Numbered from the stretch's first letter, positions 35,224 to 47,661 are shown. The stretch is DNA of 64,000 nt from Begonia masoniana (GCA_022432975.1 CM039512.1:39185936-39249935); one strand, 5' to 3'. Numbers and translations: made by a program. The notes: generated by a model from the sequence alone, not told the origin.

Positions 35224-37094
35224 CTAAATCTCAAACTCATAGTCTTTGACGAACTCTAGCCACCTTCTCAGTTGCATATTCAGTTCCTTCTGCGTAAACA
35301 AATACTTCAGGCTCTTGTGGTCGGAAAATATCTCGCATTGCTGCCCATATAAATAATGCCTCCATATTTTCAGTGCAAAAACCACGGCCGCTAATTCAAG
35401 GTCATGCGTAGGATAATTATGCTCATATGGCTTCAACTGCCGAGAAGCATATGCAATAACGCTCAATTCCTACATAAGCACGCATCCAAGCCAAACTCCA
35501 GATGCATCACAATATATGCTGAACTTATCACCTTCAACAGGCAATGTCAACACTGGAGCCGCAATCAATCTTTGCTTCAACTCTATAAAACTGTTGTCAC
35601 AAGCAGCCGACCATATAAACTTTTTGTTCTTCCGAGTCAAGCGTGAAAGAGGAACTGCAATCTTCAAAAATCCCTCTATGAACTTCCGATAATAGCCAGC
35701 CAACCAGAGAAATCCCCGTACCTCTCTCATGTTCTTAGGCTGTGGCCAATCTCTGACCACCTGAATTTTGCTCGGATCCACAGAAACCCCTTCCTGTGAT
35801 ATAATATGGCCAAGAAAACTGACCCTATCCAACCAAAATTTTCATTTGGAGAACTTTGAATATAGCTGGTGTCGTTGTAAGATCCCTAGAACAATCTGTA
35901 ATTGCTTTTCTTGCTCTTCCTTCGTCTTAGAATAAATCAGAATATCGTCAATGAAAACAACAACAAATTTGTCTAGATAATCCTTGAAGATGCGGTTCAT
36001 CAAATCCATAAACGCTGCATGGGCATTAGTAAGTCCAAAGGACATAACAAGGAACTCATAATGCCCGTACCTCGTTCGGAACGCCATTTTCTGAACATCT
36101 TCCTTCCGGACCTTCAACTGATAATAACCTGAGCGTAGGTCGATCATGGAAAACACTCGAGCAACTTGTAGTTGATCAAACAAATCATCTATCCAAGGCA
36201 GTGGATACTTATTCTTTATTGTAAGCTTATTGAGCTCCCTATAATCAACACACATTCTGAGGGTCCCGTCTTTCTTCTTGACAAATAGAACGGGCGCACC
36301 CCAGAGTGAAAAGCTGGGTCGGATGAAACACTTATCTAGCAACTCCTCAAGCTGAGTTTTCAACTCTCTCAATTCGGCAGGCGCCAATCTATATGGATTC
36401 TTGGACACTAGCATGGAGCTCGGATATACATCAATGATAAATTCAATCTCCCTGTCCTGCGGTAATTCGGGAAGATCATCAAGGAATATCTTAGAGAATT
36501 CTCTGACTATAGGAATGTCACTCGGCTTTACTCCGCTGAGCAACTGAGTATCAACTACTGTAGCCAAATAAATAGAGCACTCACCTTTAAACTGCTCGTT
36601 GACCTTCATGAAATAAGAAATAGGCGATCAACTCAATCTGTTCATCGCCTGATAAGAAAACTCGGCTTTACCCAGGGGTCGAAAAGTCACAATCCTGGAT
36701 CGACAGTTGATGGTGTCAAAGTGCTGCGAAAGCCAGTCCATCCCTAAGATAAGAACGTAGATCTCTATGCCCATAACAATCAGGCGAGCATAGAGGGTAC
36801 TGTTCCCAACCGAGACAATATTGCCCTAGACAACATGACCTGACTGCATATGCTCTCCTGAAGGTAGCATCACACTATATTCGCATTCTGCTAACTCAGG
36901 CTCAAGCTTCAGTCTAGACACTAGCAAGCAGTGGAAACAAAAGAGTGCGTAGCCCCCGTGTCTATCAAAGAAAATACAGCTACACCCATAATCAATATAG
37001 TACCTGCTATCACCGAGGGCTGAGCCTCATCATCAATATCACCATGCTCGATAAATGCAAAGATCCTTGGCATAACCCTCCTCTGGTCTGTGCC
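35224..37094 (-). pseudogene. E4 protease-RT-RNase H remnant
   Basis: The RT piece (35842-36609) keeps the conserved blocks, including [20 protein letters not shown] and an intact [13 protein letters not shown] active site. RT thumb and RNase H follow in two more pieces (35470-35832, 35224-35466) with CDASG, LELAAV and FSDHKSL kept. The protease region (about 36620-37090) has no usable frame: the DTGATHSF area near 36905-36960 is eroded by stops. A stop also separates RNase H from the integrase frame near 35221. Confidence 0.88.
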
Positions 37095-38104
37095 TTACTG
37101 CTCACGGCCCTGCTTCGGGCAATCTTTAATGATGTGGCCAACTACTCCACACCGATAGCACTTATTCGTGCCCACTCTGCATTCTCCACTGTGCTCTTTC
37201 TGGCACTTAGGGCACCAAGACATCTGAGAAGCACCTTGTACCTGCTTGCCTCTCCCTCGATCGTTGCCTCCCTCTAGGGGCCTTTTAACGCCCCATTGTT
37301 GTTGTTGTGGCTGTCCTCTCGGTTGCCAGCCCTTATTCCTGAGCTTAAGGTGGATCTCCCGAAAGAAGCCTTTAGCTAGCTCCCTTGGTTTAACAGAACT
37401 CTGATCAACAGCCTCAATCTCAAGTGCCTTGGCCACTATCTCATCATAGGATACATTCCACACACCTGATATGGTAAGACTCTTCCGAATTTCTTGGCCG
37501 AGCCCCTATAAAAATCTGCGCACCTTGACCTCATTAACACTGACCTGACGCGGCACGAATCGGGACAAAGCCTCAAACATCCTCACATAGTCGAGAATCG
37601 AACCAACCTGTCGCAATTGCATGAATTCCACCATCTTCGCCTCTCGCACTGTATGGATGAAGTACTTGTCATAAAATATCATCTTGAAACGCTCCCAACT
37701 CATAATCATCACATCGGTGGTTGCCTTGATAGAATCCCACCAGAATCGAGCATCCAGCGCTAAGTGGTAACTCACCAACGCAACCTTCTCTCCGTCCTCA
37801 ATGCTTGCGTAGGCCAGCATGTCCTCCATGGTTCGAAACCACTCCTCTACTGAATAGGGATCCGCAGACTGTCCGTTGAACACAGGAGGTTGGAGCTTCT
37901 GGAATCTCTCCATACCACGATTCTAGGAATCGCTGTCTCCCGAGCTCTAGCACCTTCACGGTCTATTAGAGTGCCCAGATGTTGGGACTGTCTCTCCATT
38001 TATTGGGCCTGTCGCTCCATGTACTTGGACTGTTGGACAATAAAATCCTTAAGGTGATCTATCGTATCGTCTCTATCATCTCGGCCATTTCCTCGACGCA
38101 CAAT
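37095..38104 (-). pseudogene. E4 gag remnant, start codon lost
   Basis: Aligned with E3, the start codon at 38104-38102 reads ATT instead of ATG (AAAATTGTGCG against AAAATGGTGCG), so translation could not begin normally. The Gln-rich segment has a TAA, and the capsid core (37506-37913; FQKLQPPVFNGQSADP, FYDKYFIHTVREAK) is open. A further piece (37095-37463) holds KGFFREIH, a Gln-rich linker and an intact CCHC knuckle, CYRCGVVGHIIKDC, at 37119-37160. Confidence 0.87.
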
Positions 38105-38253
38105 TTTTCTATAACTCCTATAAAGATTAAAAGCAAATAACTCTAAGAAATCGAAATCAAATAAAACTTTTAAACATACTTACAGTTGAGGAAGGATGTC
38201 CACGTAGTGGCTGTGCAGTCGAGCAATCTACAGAACCGTTTTAAAAACCCGGG

Positions 38254-38266
38254 GACTCTAATACCA
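38254..38266 (-). other. E4 primer binding site (decayed)
   Basis: TGGTATTAGAGTC on the minus strand, a few bases from the 5' LTR. Two changes from the initiator-Met consensus TGGTATCAGAGCC. Confidence 0.75.
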
Positions 38267-38271
38267 TAAAT

Positions 38272-40730
38272 TGTAGCGACCCTAACACTGTACCATTGTT
38301 TTCCCGTATTATTTTTTGTTTATCCTCACAAACTTTGTAACAATTGAGCGGAATTTAAATCATATACTGGATCATCAAAACTGTTTGAAAACCATTTAAA
38401 AATCAATTGAATAAAACATTAAAACAGTCAGCCAAATAAAAAAACAACAAAACATCAAGCCGGAGGGCAAAAAGGGGAACTCTCCCCGAATATGCATGGC
38501 CGATTGATCGGCCAAATTGGCTGATCGATCGCCCCTCATAACAGGCGATCGACTGCCTGTTAAAATTTTTCGCAACCGATCAATCGCCCCAAAGGGGCAA
38601 TTGATCGGCTACCTCTCTGGATTTTTTTCCAAAGAGGTACGCCTTAATTGCCGATCGATCAGCAACCTCTCTGGAATCGAAATTCCAGAGAGTTTGCCTC
38701 TCTCCTCTTTTCTTATTTCCTTCCATTCCCCTGCGCAATTTTCCTACTACACAATTAAGCTAAACCCTTCATCACATTTTCATTCAAAACCTCCTACATT
38801 TTTATACATTTCTCCATTTTATAAATCACAAAACCTACCAAAACTTAGCCGAAAACGTAGTGAAAATTCATAAAAACAAACTGCGTTGATCCGTTTAAAA
38901 CTAAACACTTCCCCCTGTTTTAAATCACCAAGCAGTTTACAAAATAAGTTTCCAAAAACATCAAAACGTAACCCTATCAACTAATCAGATCTCAAACATC
39001 TTAATATGTTCAATCTATACAATTTACCTAACTATCGTGTTCCCAAGACATACACTTATTTCCCCACGGGTCAAAACGCCTCAACTACGCCAGCACACTC
39101 CGCAACCATTCTTCTTCAACTGCACTCATGCTTCGGGAGGAGGAAAGTTGTCCTCACCTTTCTCGAAATCACCTACACCATACAGACAATCTATGAGCTA
39201 AAGGCTCAGCAAGTTTCGTAAATGCAAATGCATGCTGTGCAAATGAGTTTTAGAAATCATCAAACATTTTCTTATCGTTACATAGGTTGGCACCGAGATC
39301 TCAACCCGCTAAATGGAGAGGGCACATCCTGTGGTTGGATAACCCTTTCCACCTAGTGGAGAGGGATACGTGCTTGCAACACGCACAGCCATGCCTGAGG
39401 CCCAACTCGCATGACCATAAACATACAAGGGTTCTTATTGGATGCGATATTGCGACTGATCCTTCTCAGCCTTCACAATAGGTCAATAGCCCCCTTTCAG
39501 GCCATATCGCCATTTTCTTTAAAACATAGTGCGGAAATTCATTTTCTATACATAATTGAAAACAGTGATGCATGGACAATTACGTTCTTAAAGTAAACAT
39601 ACATCATACGTACCATCAAGACAATAAAAGCAATTAAAAGCGTACCTTATAAAAGAACTAATCCTAACTAACCAACCAAAGCATTTAAACAAACAATTCC
39701 ACAATAACCCTCGACGCGACTTCGATATACGGTGTAGGCCTATCGGCTAGAGTAAGTCACGAGAACTTACCTCGTGCGCGTTGAACTTCTAGCTCCGTCC
39801 ACGAGCGTCGTTTACCTAAGGAAAATTCACAATATTTGTCGTTAAAACGAGTCTAAACCAATAAACGTCTAAACCTACAAAACTCTTTACTAAAGAAATT
39901 TCCTAAAACTTTAATTTAACTCATTGAGGAATTTTTATCGAGCGATTCACGTTCGACACCTCAAAACCTCCATTAACGGAATTTTCCAAACCTCGAAATT
40001 TCAACAAACCTTAATATTCCACAATGGATTGATCAACCTTCGTCCAAGACGCCCAATATGTCCATTATATTCATAACTACGATAACCCTACCGATTTCTA
40101 ACCCTAAATCACGTTTTTAACAAAAACCTAAACGAAAGCCTAACCGTTAAACGACCCGAAAATCATGAATAAGCTTTTCAAAATCGTAGAAGCTTACCTA
40201 GAGCGTCGTTTGAGGAAGAAATTGCGAAGAACGGAGGTCAACCGGAGGAAGAGCGGACGTCAGAATGGGAGTCGCCGTGAGAGGAGATCGCCTGGAAGAA
40301 AAATCGCAGAGGGAAATCGTGAATGAGGGAGAAGAGAAGGAGACTTATGGTTTTTATTAAATTTTTACTTGGCAATTTACCATTTTGCCCTTTCTTTGAT
40401 TTTCTATTTGTTTCGTTCTTTATTTCGTTAATTAGCTGACGATTCGGTTTCTCCAAATTTTCTTATTTCGCAAATAAGTCCAACTTATTATCAGGGCTTT
40501 AATAAAACTGTCCCTTCACAAATCAGACCTCGTTTACTGTTTTTTTCACAACGTCCTTTATATTACGAGAAACGTAATTCTTGTAAAATTAGCGTTACAA
40601 CTCCTAAAACTTCAGAAATTTTCTTAAAATCCATATTAATTATTAGGATTGTAATGACGCTTTCTTTTCGTAAGTACAAAAATGTCATTATTTATATGTT
40701 TACAAAAATTCCGTAAATCTGGGTGTTACA
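38272..40730 (-). repeat. E4 5' LTR
   Basis: 2459 bp with the same ends as its partner. Its GATCGATC cassette (about 38498-38665) is one segment shorter than in the 3' LTR, showing that the cassette gains or loses units after insertion. Confidence 0.93.
39126..39185 (-). other. Conserved small LTR frame, E4 5' LTR copy (20 codons)
   Basis: Reads LYGVGDFEKGEDNFPPPEA and stops with TGA. Confidence 0.45.
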
Positions 40731-40987
40731 AAAATGGTATTTTATGACAAGTATTTCAGCCATACAGTACGAAAGGCGAAAATGGAAGAGTTCATGCAAC
40801 TTCGGCAGGTTGGTTCGATTGCCGAGTATGTGAGGAGGTTTGAGACCCTGTCCCGATTCGCGCCGCGTTAGGTCAGTGTTAATGAGGACAAGGTACGCAG
40901 GTTTGTGCAAGGGATTGGTCAAGAAATTAAGAAGAGTCTTACCATATCGGGAGTACGGAATGTGTCATATGATGAGGTTGTGGCTAG
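40731..40987 (+). pseudogene. E3 gag, second part
   Basis: Resumes the E3 capsid exactly where E4 interrupted it (MVFYDKYFSHTVRKAKMEEF, then MQLRQVGSIAEYVRRFE). A TAG stands in SRFAPR*VSVNED. It ends with YDEVV and the GCTAG duplication made by E5; the continuation is at 43827. Confidence 0.88.
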
Positions 40988-43499
40988 TGTAGCGACCCTA
41001 AAACTGTACCCAATATCCGTACCATATATATTTTTTTTTTACCTAATATCTTTAATTAAACTCTAAGCGGAACCTAAACCGAAATCGAAACTAGAATCGA
41101 GATCGGAATCGAAATCCAGCTTTTAAAACAATTTAAGTAAATCTTCAAAACAAACCTTTAGAATAATTAATTAAATCAATTAAATCTAAAATGAACAGAG
41201 GAAAACAAACGGAAGGGCAAAATCGGAATTCCGCCGAAGACAGGAGGCAGCGCCTGATCGCTGCACCAGCGATCGAGTGCAGCGCCCGATCGCTGGCAGC
41301 GATCGCGCGAGCAGCGCCCGATCGCTGGCAGCGATCGCGACCTTCGCGCCTGATCGCCGCTGAACCTCGCTACACTACTTCTTTCTCTACTACCTCTTTG
41401 TCTCTGTACTTATCAATTTCTAGAGAGCAACTTATCAATTTCCAGAGAGCAACACACTTTATCACAACTCTCTGAAATCGATTTCAACCTCACCTGCTTC
41501 ATACAAATTTCTCGTCAATCACCACAATGAACTCGACCCAAAATATATCCTACACTCAACCAACTTACAGCGGACTTTGCGAAATCCAACTGCATGGGTA
41601 CGTTTAAAACTAAACAAATCCTCCTGTTTTCAAACCATTTACAATTCAAATAAAACTTTATCAAATCAGTTTATAAACAGGTTTTAAAACGTTTAAAACC
41701 TCAAAAGTAAACCTATCCACTAACAGACCCAAACACCCTAATATGTCTATATGTCAGCCAGCCCAAAATATCCAAAACTCTCAAAATCTGTACATACTAT
41801 CCCCAAGGGTCAGGTAAGCCTCGACTGCGCCAGCACACCACCGCAGCCATCCTCTGTCAACTGAATCATGCCTCAGTTGGAGGGACATCGTCCTCACCTG
41901 GTACCTTGAAATCTATGTCACCTACACCATACAATATACACTATGAGATAAAATCCCAGTAAGCTCTACGTAAATGCGATGCATGCTGTGCTATGAGTTC
42001 ATTAAACCATGCTTTATTTCTTTTATCTTACTATGCAATGCACTATAGGTGTCACCGAGATCCTATACCTTCTAACCGGAGAGAGCTCATCCAGCGGGCG
42101 GACTACTCTTTCCAGCTAGAAGAGGGGGGTACACACTTACAACTCGTACAGCCGTGCCTGAGCCCCACCTCGCGTGACCTGTAAACTGTATGCCCGAAGG
42201 CCTGTATGCCCGAAGGCCAATGCTATGCTTTACGTTATTTTTAAAACTCTGTGCGGAAGTTCATTTTCATGCTTTTCTTTAAAACAAGTGATGCGTGAAC
42301 AGTTCTCTATCATAAAGTAAACAAGCAATAACGTGTACCATCAAGACTGTAAAAGCATAAACTATAAACTCTTAAGACCTAGCTACCCAAACCGAGCAAA
42401 ACTAACTAAAGGCATCTCCAAAACTCCTCGAGACGACATTCGACGTACGGTGTAGGCCAATCGGCCAGAAAAGAATCACGAGAACTTACCTCGTGTCCAA
42501 AGCAGCTCAAGCTCCGTCCACGAGCGCTGTTTCACCTAAGCAATTTACAAGGATTGACGTTAAAACGAGTTTAAGCTATCGTTCGTCCAAATTTACAAAA
42601 CCTTAACTAAGGAAATTTCCTACAGCTCTAATCCAATTCATTGAGCTATAACTCGAGCAATTCGCGCTCGGCACCTCAATTCTCGAATTACGAACTTTTC
42701 TGAAAATCCTAAAATTCTCGGATTTTAAACTTTTTCACGAATTGATCCAACTTCGTCCAATAACGTCCAATACGTTTAATATACACTTAATCACGACTAA
42801 CCTATTAATTACGAACCCTAATTCGCGTTTTTAACGAAAATAAATCGAAACCCTAATTACCTAAAACGCTACGAAACTAAAAATTTAACGTTCTAAAATT
42901 GTTGAGACATACCTAGAACGTCGATTGGAGGAAGAAACGTGAAGAAAACGAAACAAACGGGAGAAAGATCGGAGTCGGAAATGTTGAATCGCCGCGGGCA
43001 GGGGAGGAGGCCGAGGGTTTGCTCTCTGGAGATCGATTTTCTAATGAAAATCGTTAAGGCATTTTGCCTTTAAGTAAATAATTAATTAACTAATTGCTAA
43101 ATGACGATTTTGCCCTTCCTCTAAATTTTCTATTTGTTTCGTCCTTCGTTTCGTTAATCGTCCAGCGATTCGACTTTTCCAAATTTCCATATTTTGTCAA
43201 TAACTCCTATTCATTATTTGAGATTTATTGAAACTGTCCGTTCGCAATTCGGATCTCGTTTGCTATTTTTACGAGAACATCTTTTACATTACGAGAAACG
43301 TATTAACTCGGAATATAGCGTTTAATCTCTGAAAATTCCCATAATTTCCCTAAAATTCCTATTAATCGTTAGGACTATAATGACGCTTTCCTTTTTTGTG
43401 AAACGGACCTGATTTGACATAATTACCAAAAATGCCATTATATAACAAAATATGAATATAATATATTATGTTTGAAATCCGTACAAGCTGGGTATTACA
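40988..43499 (-). repeat. E5 LTR
   Basis: 2512 bp, minus-strand start TGTAATACCCAGC and end GGGTCGCTACA. Nearest to the E1 LTR. Cassette at about 41247-41361 is made of GCGCCCGATCGCTGGCAGCG repeats. It keeps the acceptor-like GCTTAG/GTGAAA and donor-like ACGAG/GTAAGTTC pair near 42489-42537. Confidence 0.92.
41866..41934 (-). other. Conserved small LTR frame, E5 copy (23 codons)
   Basis: Reads LYGVGDIDFKVPGEDDVPPTEA and stops with TGA. Same length as in E1 and the solo LTR. Confidence 0.45.
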
Positions 43500-43512
43500 T
43501 TCCACCCTCCTT
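43500..43512 (-). other. E5 polypurine tract
   Basis: AAGGAGGGTGGAA on the minus strand, abutting the LTR. Confidence 0.75.
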
Positions 43513-43539
43513 ATTCAGAATTTTGTCCACAAAATTAAA

Positions 43540-43651
43540 TCATACGAATAAATCAGGATATTTAGTCATCATATCCTGCTGTCGTTCCCACGTCGCTTCT
43601 TCCACCTCGTGATTCCGCCATAGAACTTTAACTAGCGAAATTTCTTTGTAG
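43540..43651 (-). pseudogene. E5 chromodomain fragment
   Basis: The last 36 or so codons of pol (LVKVLWRNHEVEEATWERQ, then a PDLFV terminus and TGA). Upstream, homology to E2 and E4 stops abruptly at TTTCTTTGT, where a foreign 175-bp segment begins. Everything from gag to the chromodomain start is absent. Confidence 0.87.
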
Positions 43652-43826
43652 CCCAGGTACTTAACCCTGAGGTCTTGGGTTCGAGTGGGGAGGAAGGCAA
43701 AAATAACCTACAGGGAGGGGAAAGTTCTGTGAGTACACGTGGCGAACAGAAAAGGAAGCCACGTGGAGGGGATGGTACCGCACAGCTCGGTGTAAACCCT
43801 CGGGTTACGGGAGCCGGGTTGTTACA
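43652..43826. other. Foreign 175-bp segment of E5 (box-A/box-B-like start, LTR-like end)
   Basis: The left end reads AGCCCAGGTACTTAACCC and then GGTCTTGGGTTCGAG on the plus strand, resembling the tRNA-derived A and B boxes of plant SINEs. The right end reads GAGCCGGGTTGTTACA, an LTR-like terminus. The middle has an inverted pair CACGTGGC/GCCACGTGG. I cannot assign it to one family. It may be a SINE head joined to an LTR tip or a small unrelated non-autonomous element. Confidence 0.5.
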
Positions 43827-44200
43827 GCTAGGGCATTGGACATAGAGGCTGTTGATCAGAGTTATGTTAAACTAAGGGAGCTAGTTAAAGGCTTCTTTCG
43901 TGAGATCCACCCTCAGCTCATAAATAAAGGCTAGCAACCGAGAGGACAGCCACAGCAACAACAACAAGGCGTTAAAAGGCATTTGGAGGGAGGCAATGAT
44001 CAAGGGAAGGGAAAACAGGTGCAAGGGGCTTTTCAGATGCCTCGGTGCCCTAAGTGTCAGAAGTAGCACAGCGGTGAGTGCCGAGTGGGCACTAATAAAT
44101 GCTATAGTTGTGGAAAAGTTAGCCATTTCGTTAAAGATTGCCCTAAGCAGGGCCGTGAGCAGTCAGACTATGATCAGAGGAGGGTCGTGCCAAGGATCTT
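43827..44200 (+). pseudogene. E3 gag, third part with CCHC knuckle
   Basis: Continues E3 gag after E5 (ARALDIEAVDQSYVKLREL, KGFFREIH), then a Gln-rich linker and the knuckle [14 protein letters not shown] at 44100-44141 with all four ligands kept. In-frame TAG codons stand near 43933 and 44064. The frame runs on into protease without a break, as in a single gag-pol polyprotein. Confidence 0.88.
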
Positions 44201-46079
44201 TGCCTTTATCGAGCCTGGCGATGTTGACGATGAGGCTCAGCCCTCAGTGATATCAGGTACTATATTGATTATGGGCACAACTGTACTTTCTTTGATAGAT
44301 ACGGGAGCTACGCACTCCTTCATTTCAACTTCTTGCATGACTAGATTGGGATTAGAGTCAGAATTAGCAGAGTTCGAGTATAGAGTGATGCTGCCTTCAG
44401 GAGAGCATATGCAGTCAGATCGTATTTTCCAAAGCAATGTCATCTCAGTGGGGAATAATACCCTTTATGCTTGTCTGATAGTTATGAGCATAGAGCGGTA
44501 CGATCTTATCTTAGGGATGGACTGGCTATCACAGCACTTCGCCACCATCGATTGTCAATCTAGGATTGTGACTTTTCTACTCCCGGGTAAGGCAGAGTTT
44601 GCTTATCAGGCGATGAATACGTTGAGCAGGTCGCCTACTTCCTATTCCATGAAGTTCAACGAGCAGTTTAAAGGTGAATGTTTGATTTACCTGGCCACAG
44701 TAGTTGATACTCAGTTTCTTAGTGGAGTAAAGCCGAATGACATTCCTATAGTAAGAGAATTCTCTGAGATCTTCCTTGATGATCTTCCAGGATTACCGCC
44801 GAACAGGGAGATCGAATTTACCATTGATGTATATCCGAGCTCCGTGCTAGTGTCTAAAAATCCATACAGATTGGTGCCTGCTGAATTGAGAGAGTTGAAA
44901 ACTCAGCTTAAGGAGTTGCTGGATAAGGGTTTCATCCAACCCAGTTGTTCACCCAGGGGTTCGCCCATTCTGTTCGTTAAGAAGAAGGACGAGACTCTCA
45001 GGATGTGCGTAGATTACAGAGAGCTGAATAAGCTTACAGTGAAGAATAAGTATCCACTGCCTCGGATAGATGATTTATTTGATCAACTACAGGGTGCTCG
45101 AGTGTTTTCCAAGATTGACCTACGCTCGGGTTAGTATCAGTTGAAGGTCCAGAAGGAAGATATTCAGAAAACGGTATTCTGAACGAGGTATGAGAATTAT
45201 GAGTTCCTTGTTATGTCTTTTGGACTTACTAATGCCCCTACAGCGTTTATGGACTTGATGAACCGTGGTTTTAAGGAGTATTTGGACTAGTTTGTTGTTG
45301 TTTTCATCGACGACATCTTGATCTATTCAAAGATGAAGGAAGAACACGAGGAGCACTTGAGGATAGTGTTGAGGATTCTATGTCAGCACCAGTTATATCC
45401 GAAGTTCTCCAAGTGCGAGTTCTGGCTCGACAAAGTTGGTTTTCTTGGCCATATCATATCACATGAAGAAGTTTCTATGGATCCTAGTAAAATTCAGGTG
45501 GTCAGGGATTGGCTACAGCCTAAAAACGTAATTGAGGTGCGTGGATTTCTCGGGTTGGCAGGCTATTATCGGAAGTTCATAAAGGGATTTTCGAAGATTG
45601 CAGTTCCTCTCTCATTCTTAACTCAGAAGAATGAGAGGTTTATATGGTCGGCTGCTTGTGATGGGAGTTTTATGCTATTGAAGCAGAAGCTGACCACAAC
45701 TCCAGTTCTAACGCTGCCTGTTGAAGGTAATAAATTTAGTATTTACTGTGATGCGTCTTGAGTTGGACTTGGTTGTGTATTGATGCATGAAGGAAAGGTT
45801 ATTGCTTATGCTTCTCGGCAGTTGAAGCCGTATGAGTAGAATTATCCTACGCACGACCTAGAGTTAGTAGCCATGGTTTTCGTAGTGAAGATTTGGAGAC
45901 ATTATTTATATGGGCAGCAGTGCGAGATATATTCAGACCACAAGAGCTTGAAGTATTTGTTTACGCAGAAGGAGCTTAATATGCGGCAGAGAAGGTGGCT
46001 AGAGTTCGTCAAAGACTATGAGTTTGAGATTAAGTACCATCCGAGAAAGGCGAACAAGGTCGCTGATGCTTTAAGCTGA
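44201..46079 (+). pseudogene. E3 protease-RT-RNase H
   Basis: Same frame as the knuckle. Protease [11 protein letters not shown] has its Asp at 44298-44300, followed by [10 protein letters not shown] carries [19 protein letters not shown] and an intact FIDD at 45303-45314. RNase H keeps CDAS, HDLEL, YSDHKSL and VADALS. There is no frameshift before 46425, only point nonsense changes: TAG at 45132, TGA at 45180, TAG at 45288, TGA at 45759, TAG near 45837 and TGA at 46077. Several fit C-to-T change (CGA to TGA, CAG to TAG). Confidence 0.9.
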
Positions 46080-47634
46080 ATGCCTACAGCGAGTCAGCCT
46101 TCACTTGCAGCGATGTCAGTTACGTTGAGGTCTGAGATTGAGAAGTTTGATGTGGAGATTGTGGCAAAGTGGTCCAGTATGCTCACCAACATTTCTCTCA
46201 GGCCGACTATTCTGGATAAGATACGTGAAGCTCAGCAGAAAGATATGGAGTGTGAGGAGCTTCGATTGAGCATGACGTCTGGAGACTTGTCTGATTTTAA
46301 CTTGTCAGATGATGGTATTCCGAAGTTCAGACATAGGTGGTGCGTGCCTAACGACGAGGAGCTACGGAAGGAAATATTGGCCGAGGTGCATTCTTCAGCA
46401 TACTCTGTCCATCTAGGAAGCACAAAATGTACAGAGATTTAAATCAACACTTCTTGTGGCCGAGCATGAAGAGAGAGGTCGCCAAGTACATGGAAACCTG
46501 TTTAGTTTGTCAACAGGTAAAGGCAGAGCACCAGAGGCCGGCCGGAACATTACAGCCACTGCCGTTTCTGGAGTGAAAATAGGAGCAGATCTCCATGGAT
46601 TTCATTGTGGGGCTCCCGAGGATGACAAAAAGGCATGATGGCATCTGGGTGATTGTGGATCGATTGACAAAGTTGGCCACTTCTTATCTGTGAAGATGAC
46701 ATCTTCTATGAATCAGCTCGCCGAGCTTTATGTGCAGGAGATTGTTAGACTGCATGAAATACCAGTTTCGATAGTCTCAGATCAAGATCCGAGATTTACA
46801 TTGAAGTTCTGGAAGAGTCTGCAAAAAGCAATGGGAACTCAGCTAAATTTCAGCACGACATTTCATCTTCAGACTGATGGTCAGACGGAGAGAACGAATC
46901 AAATTCTAGAGGACATGCTCAGAGCTTGTGTGTTGGAATTTCAAGGATCGTGGAGCAGGTATTTGCCACTGATCGAGTTTTCTTACAACAATAACTTCCA
47001 GGCTAGCATCGGTATGGCTCCGTATGAGGTATTGTAAGGTCGGAAGTGTAGATCTCTGTTATATTGGGACGAGGTTGGTGAATCTAGTATTATTGGTCCA
47101 TAGATTCTAAAACAAACGGAAGAGAAGAGTGCCGTTATCAGACAGCGTATCGAGATAGCTCAGAGTCGACAGAAGAGCTATGCCAACACGAGACGGAGGG
47201 AACTAGAATTCGAAGAAGGTGATTAAGTTTATTTGAAGATTTCTCCGTTCAAGGGAGTTATGCGATTCGGAAGAAAGGGTAAGCTAAGCCCTCGATATGT
47301 GGGGCCCTTCCCTATTTTGAAGAAGATCGGGAAGATGGCGTATCGACTGCAGGTTCTGGCTTCAATGGAAGGCATTCACAATGTATTTCACTTGTCTATG
47401 CTTCGAAAGTGTTTGCGCGATCCATCACATATTGTGGAGGCTAGAGAGGTCGAGGTACAGCCTACATTGACTTATGTGGAGAAGCCGGTACGTATTTTAG
47501 AGTCTTCCATCAAGGTGTTGCGCAACACAGAGATTCTGCTAGTCAAAGTCTTATGGCGGAACCATGACGTGGAGGAAGCTACTTGGGAGCGACAGTAGGA
47601 TATGATGTCTAAGTATCCTGAGTTGTTTGTGTAA
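46080..47634 (+). pseudogene. E3 integrase and chromodomain
   Basis: The zinc domain follows (HSSAYSVH, then TCLVCQQ). A one-base loss near 46425 (AGCACAAAATG) shifts the frame, and a second one-base loss near 46678 shifts it again. The core keeps HLQTDGQTERTN with its Glu. TGG codons near 46574-46582 have become TGA and TAG, and more stops occur near 47036, 47103, 47224 and 47596. The GPF motif and chromodomain (VKVLWRNHDVEEATWER) lead to the terminal TAA at 47632-47634. Confidence 0.9.
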
Positions 47635-47661
47635 TCAAATTTTGAGAAAAAAATTTTAAAT

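Larger units (their letters stand above)
31070..40730 (-). mobile_element. E4: Ty3/gypsy chromovirus nested in E3 gag
   Basis: A 9661-bp element with both LTRs, opposite in orientation to its host E3. The flanks are AAAAC (31065-31069) and AAAAT (40731-40735), a 5-bp duplication with one later change; joining host sequence across it restores the gag reading (FK then MVFYDKYF). The internal region is closely similar to E2, E3 and E1. It is defective, yet keeps one 466-codon open frame over integrase. Confidence 0.95.
40988..43826 (-). mobile_element. E5: chimeric gypsy insertion nested in E3 gag
   Basis: A 2839-bp insert bracketed by a perfect GCTAG duplication (40983-40987 and 43827-43831). 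On the minus strand it starts TGTAACAACCCGG, runs through 175 bp of unrelated sequence, switches to the last 36 or so codons of a gypsy chromodomain, then a polypurine tract and one full LTR. A full element would have about 9.5 kb and two matching LTRs. The clean duplication suggests the chimera was already joined when it inserted, though a later deletion between LTR-like ends is possible. Confidence 0.85.

Noticed and set aside
43651..43700. A tRNA gene
   Set aside because: Box-A-like and box-B-like stretches are present but no acceptor stem or anticodon arm can be folded; treated as a possible SINE-like piece.
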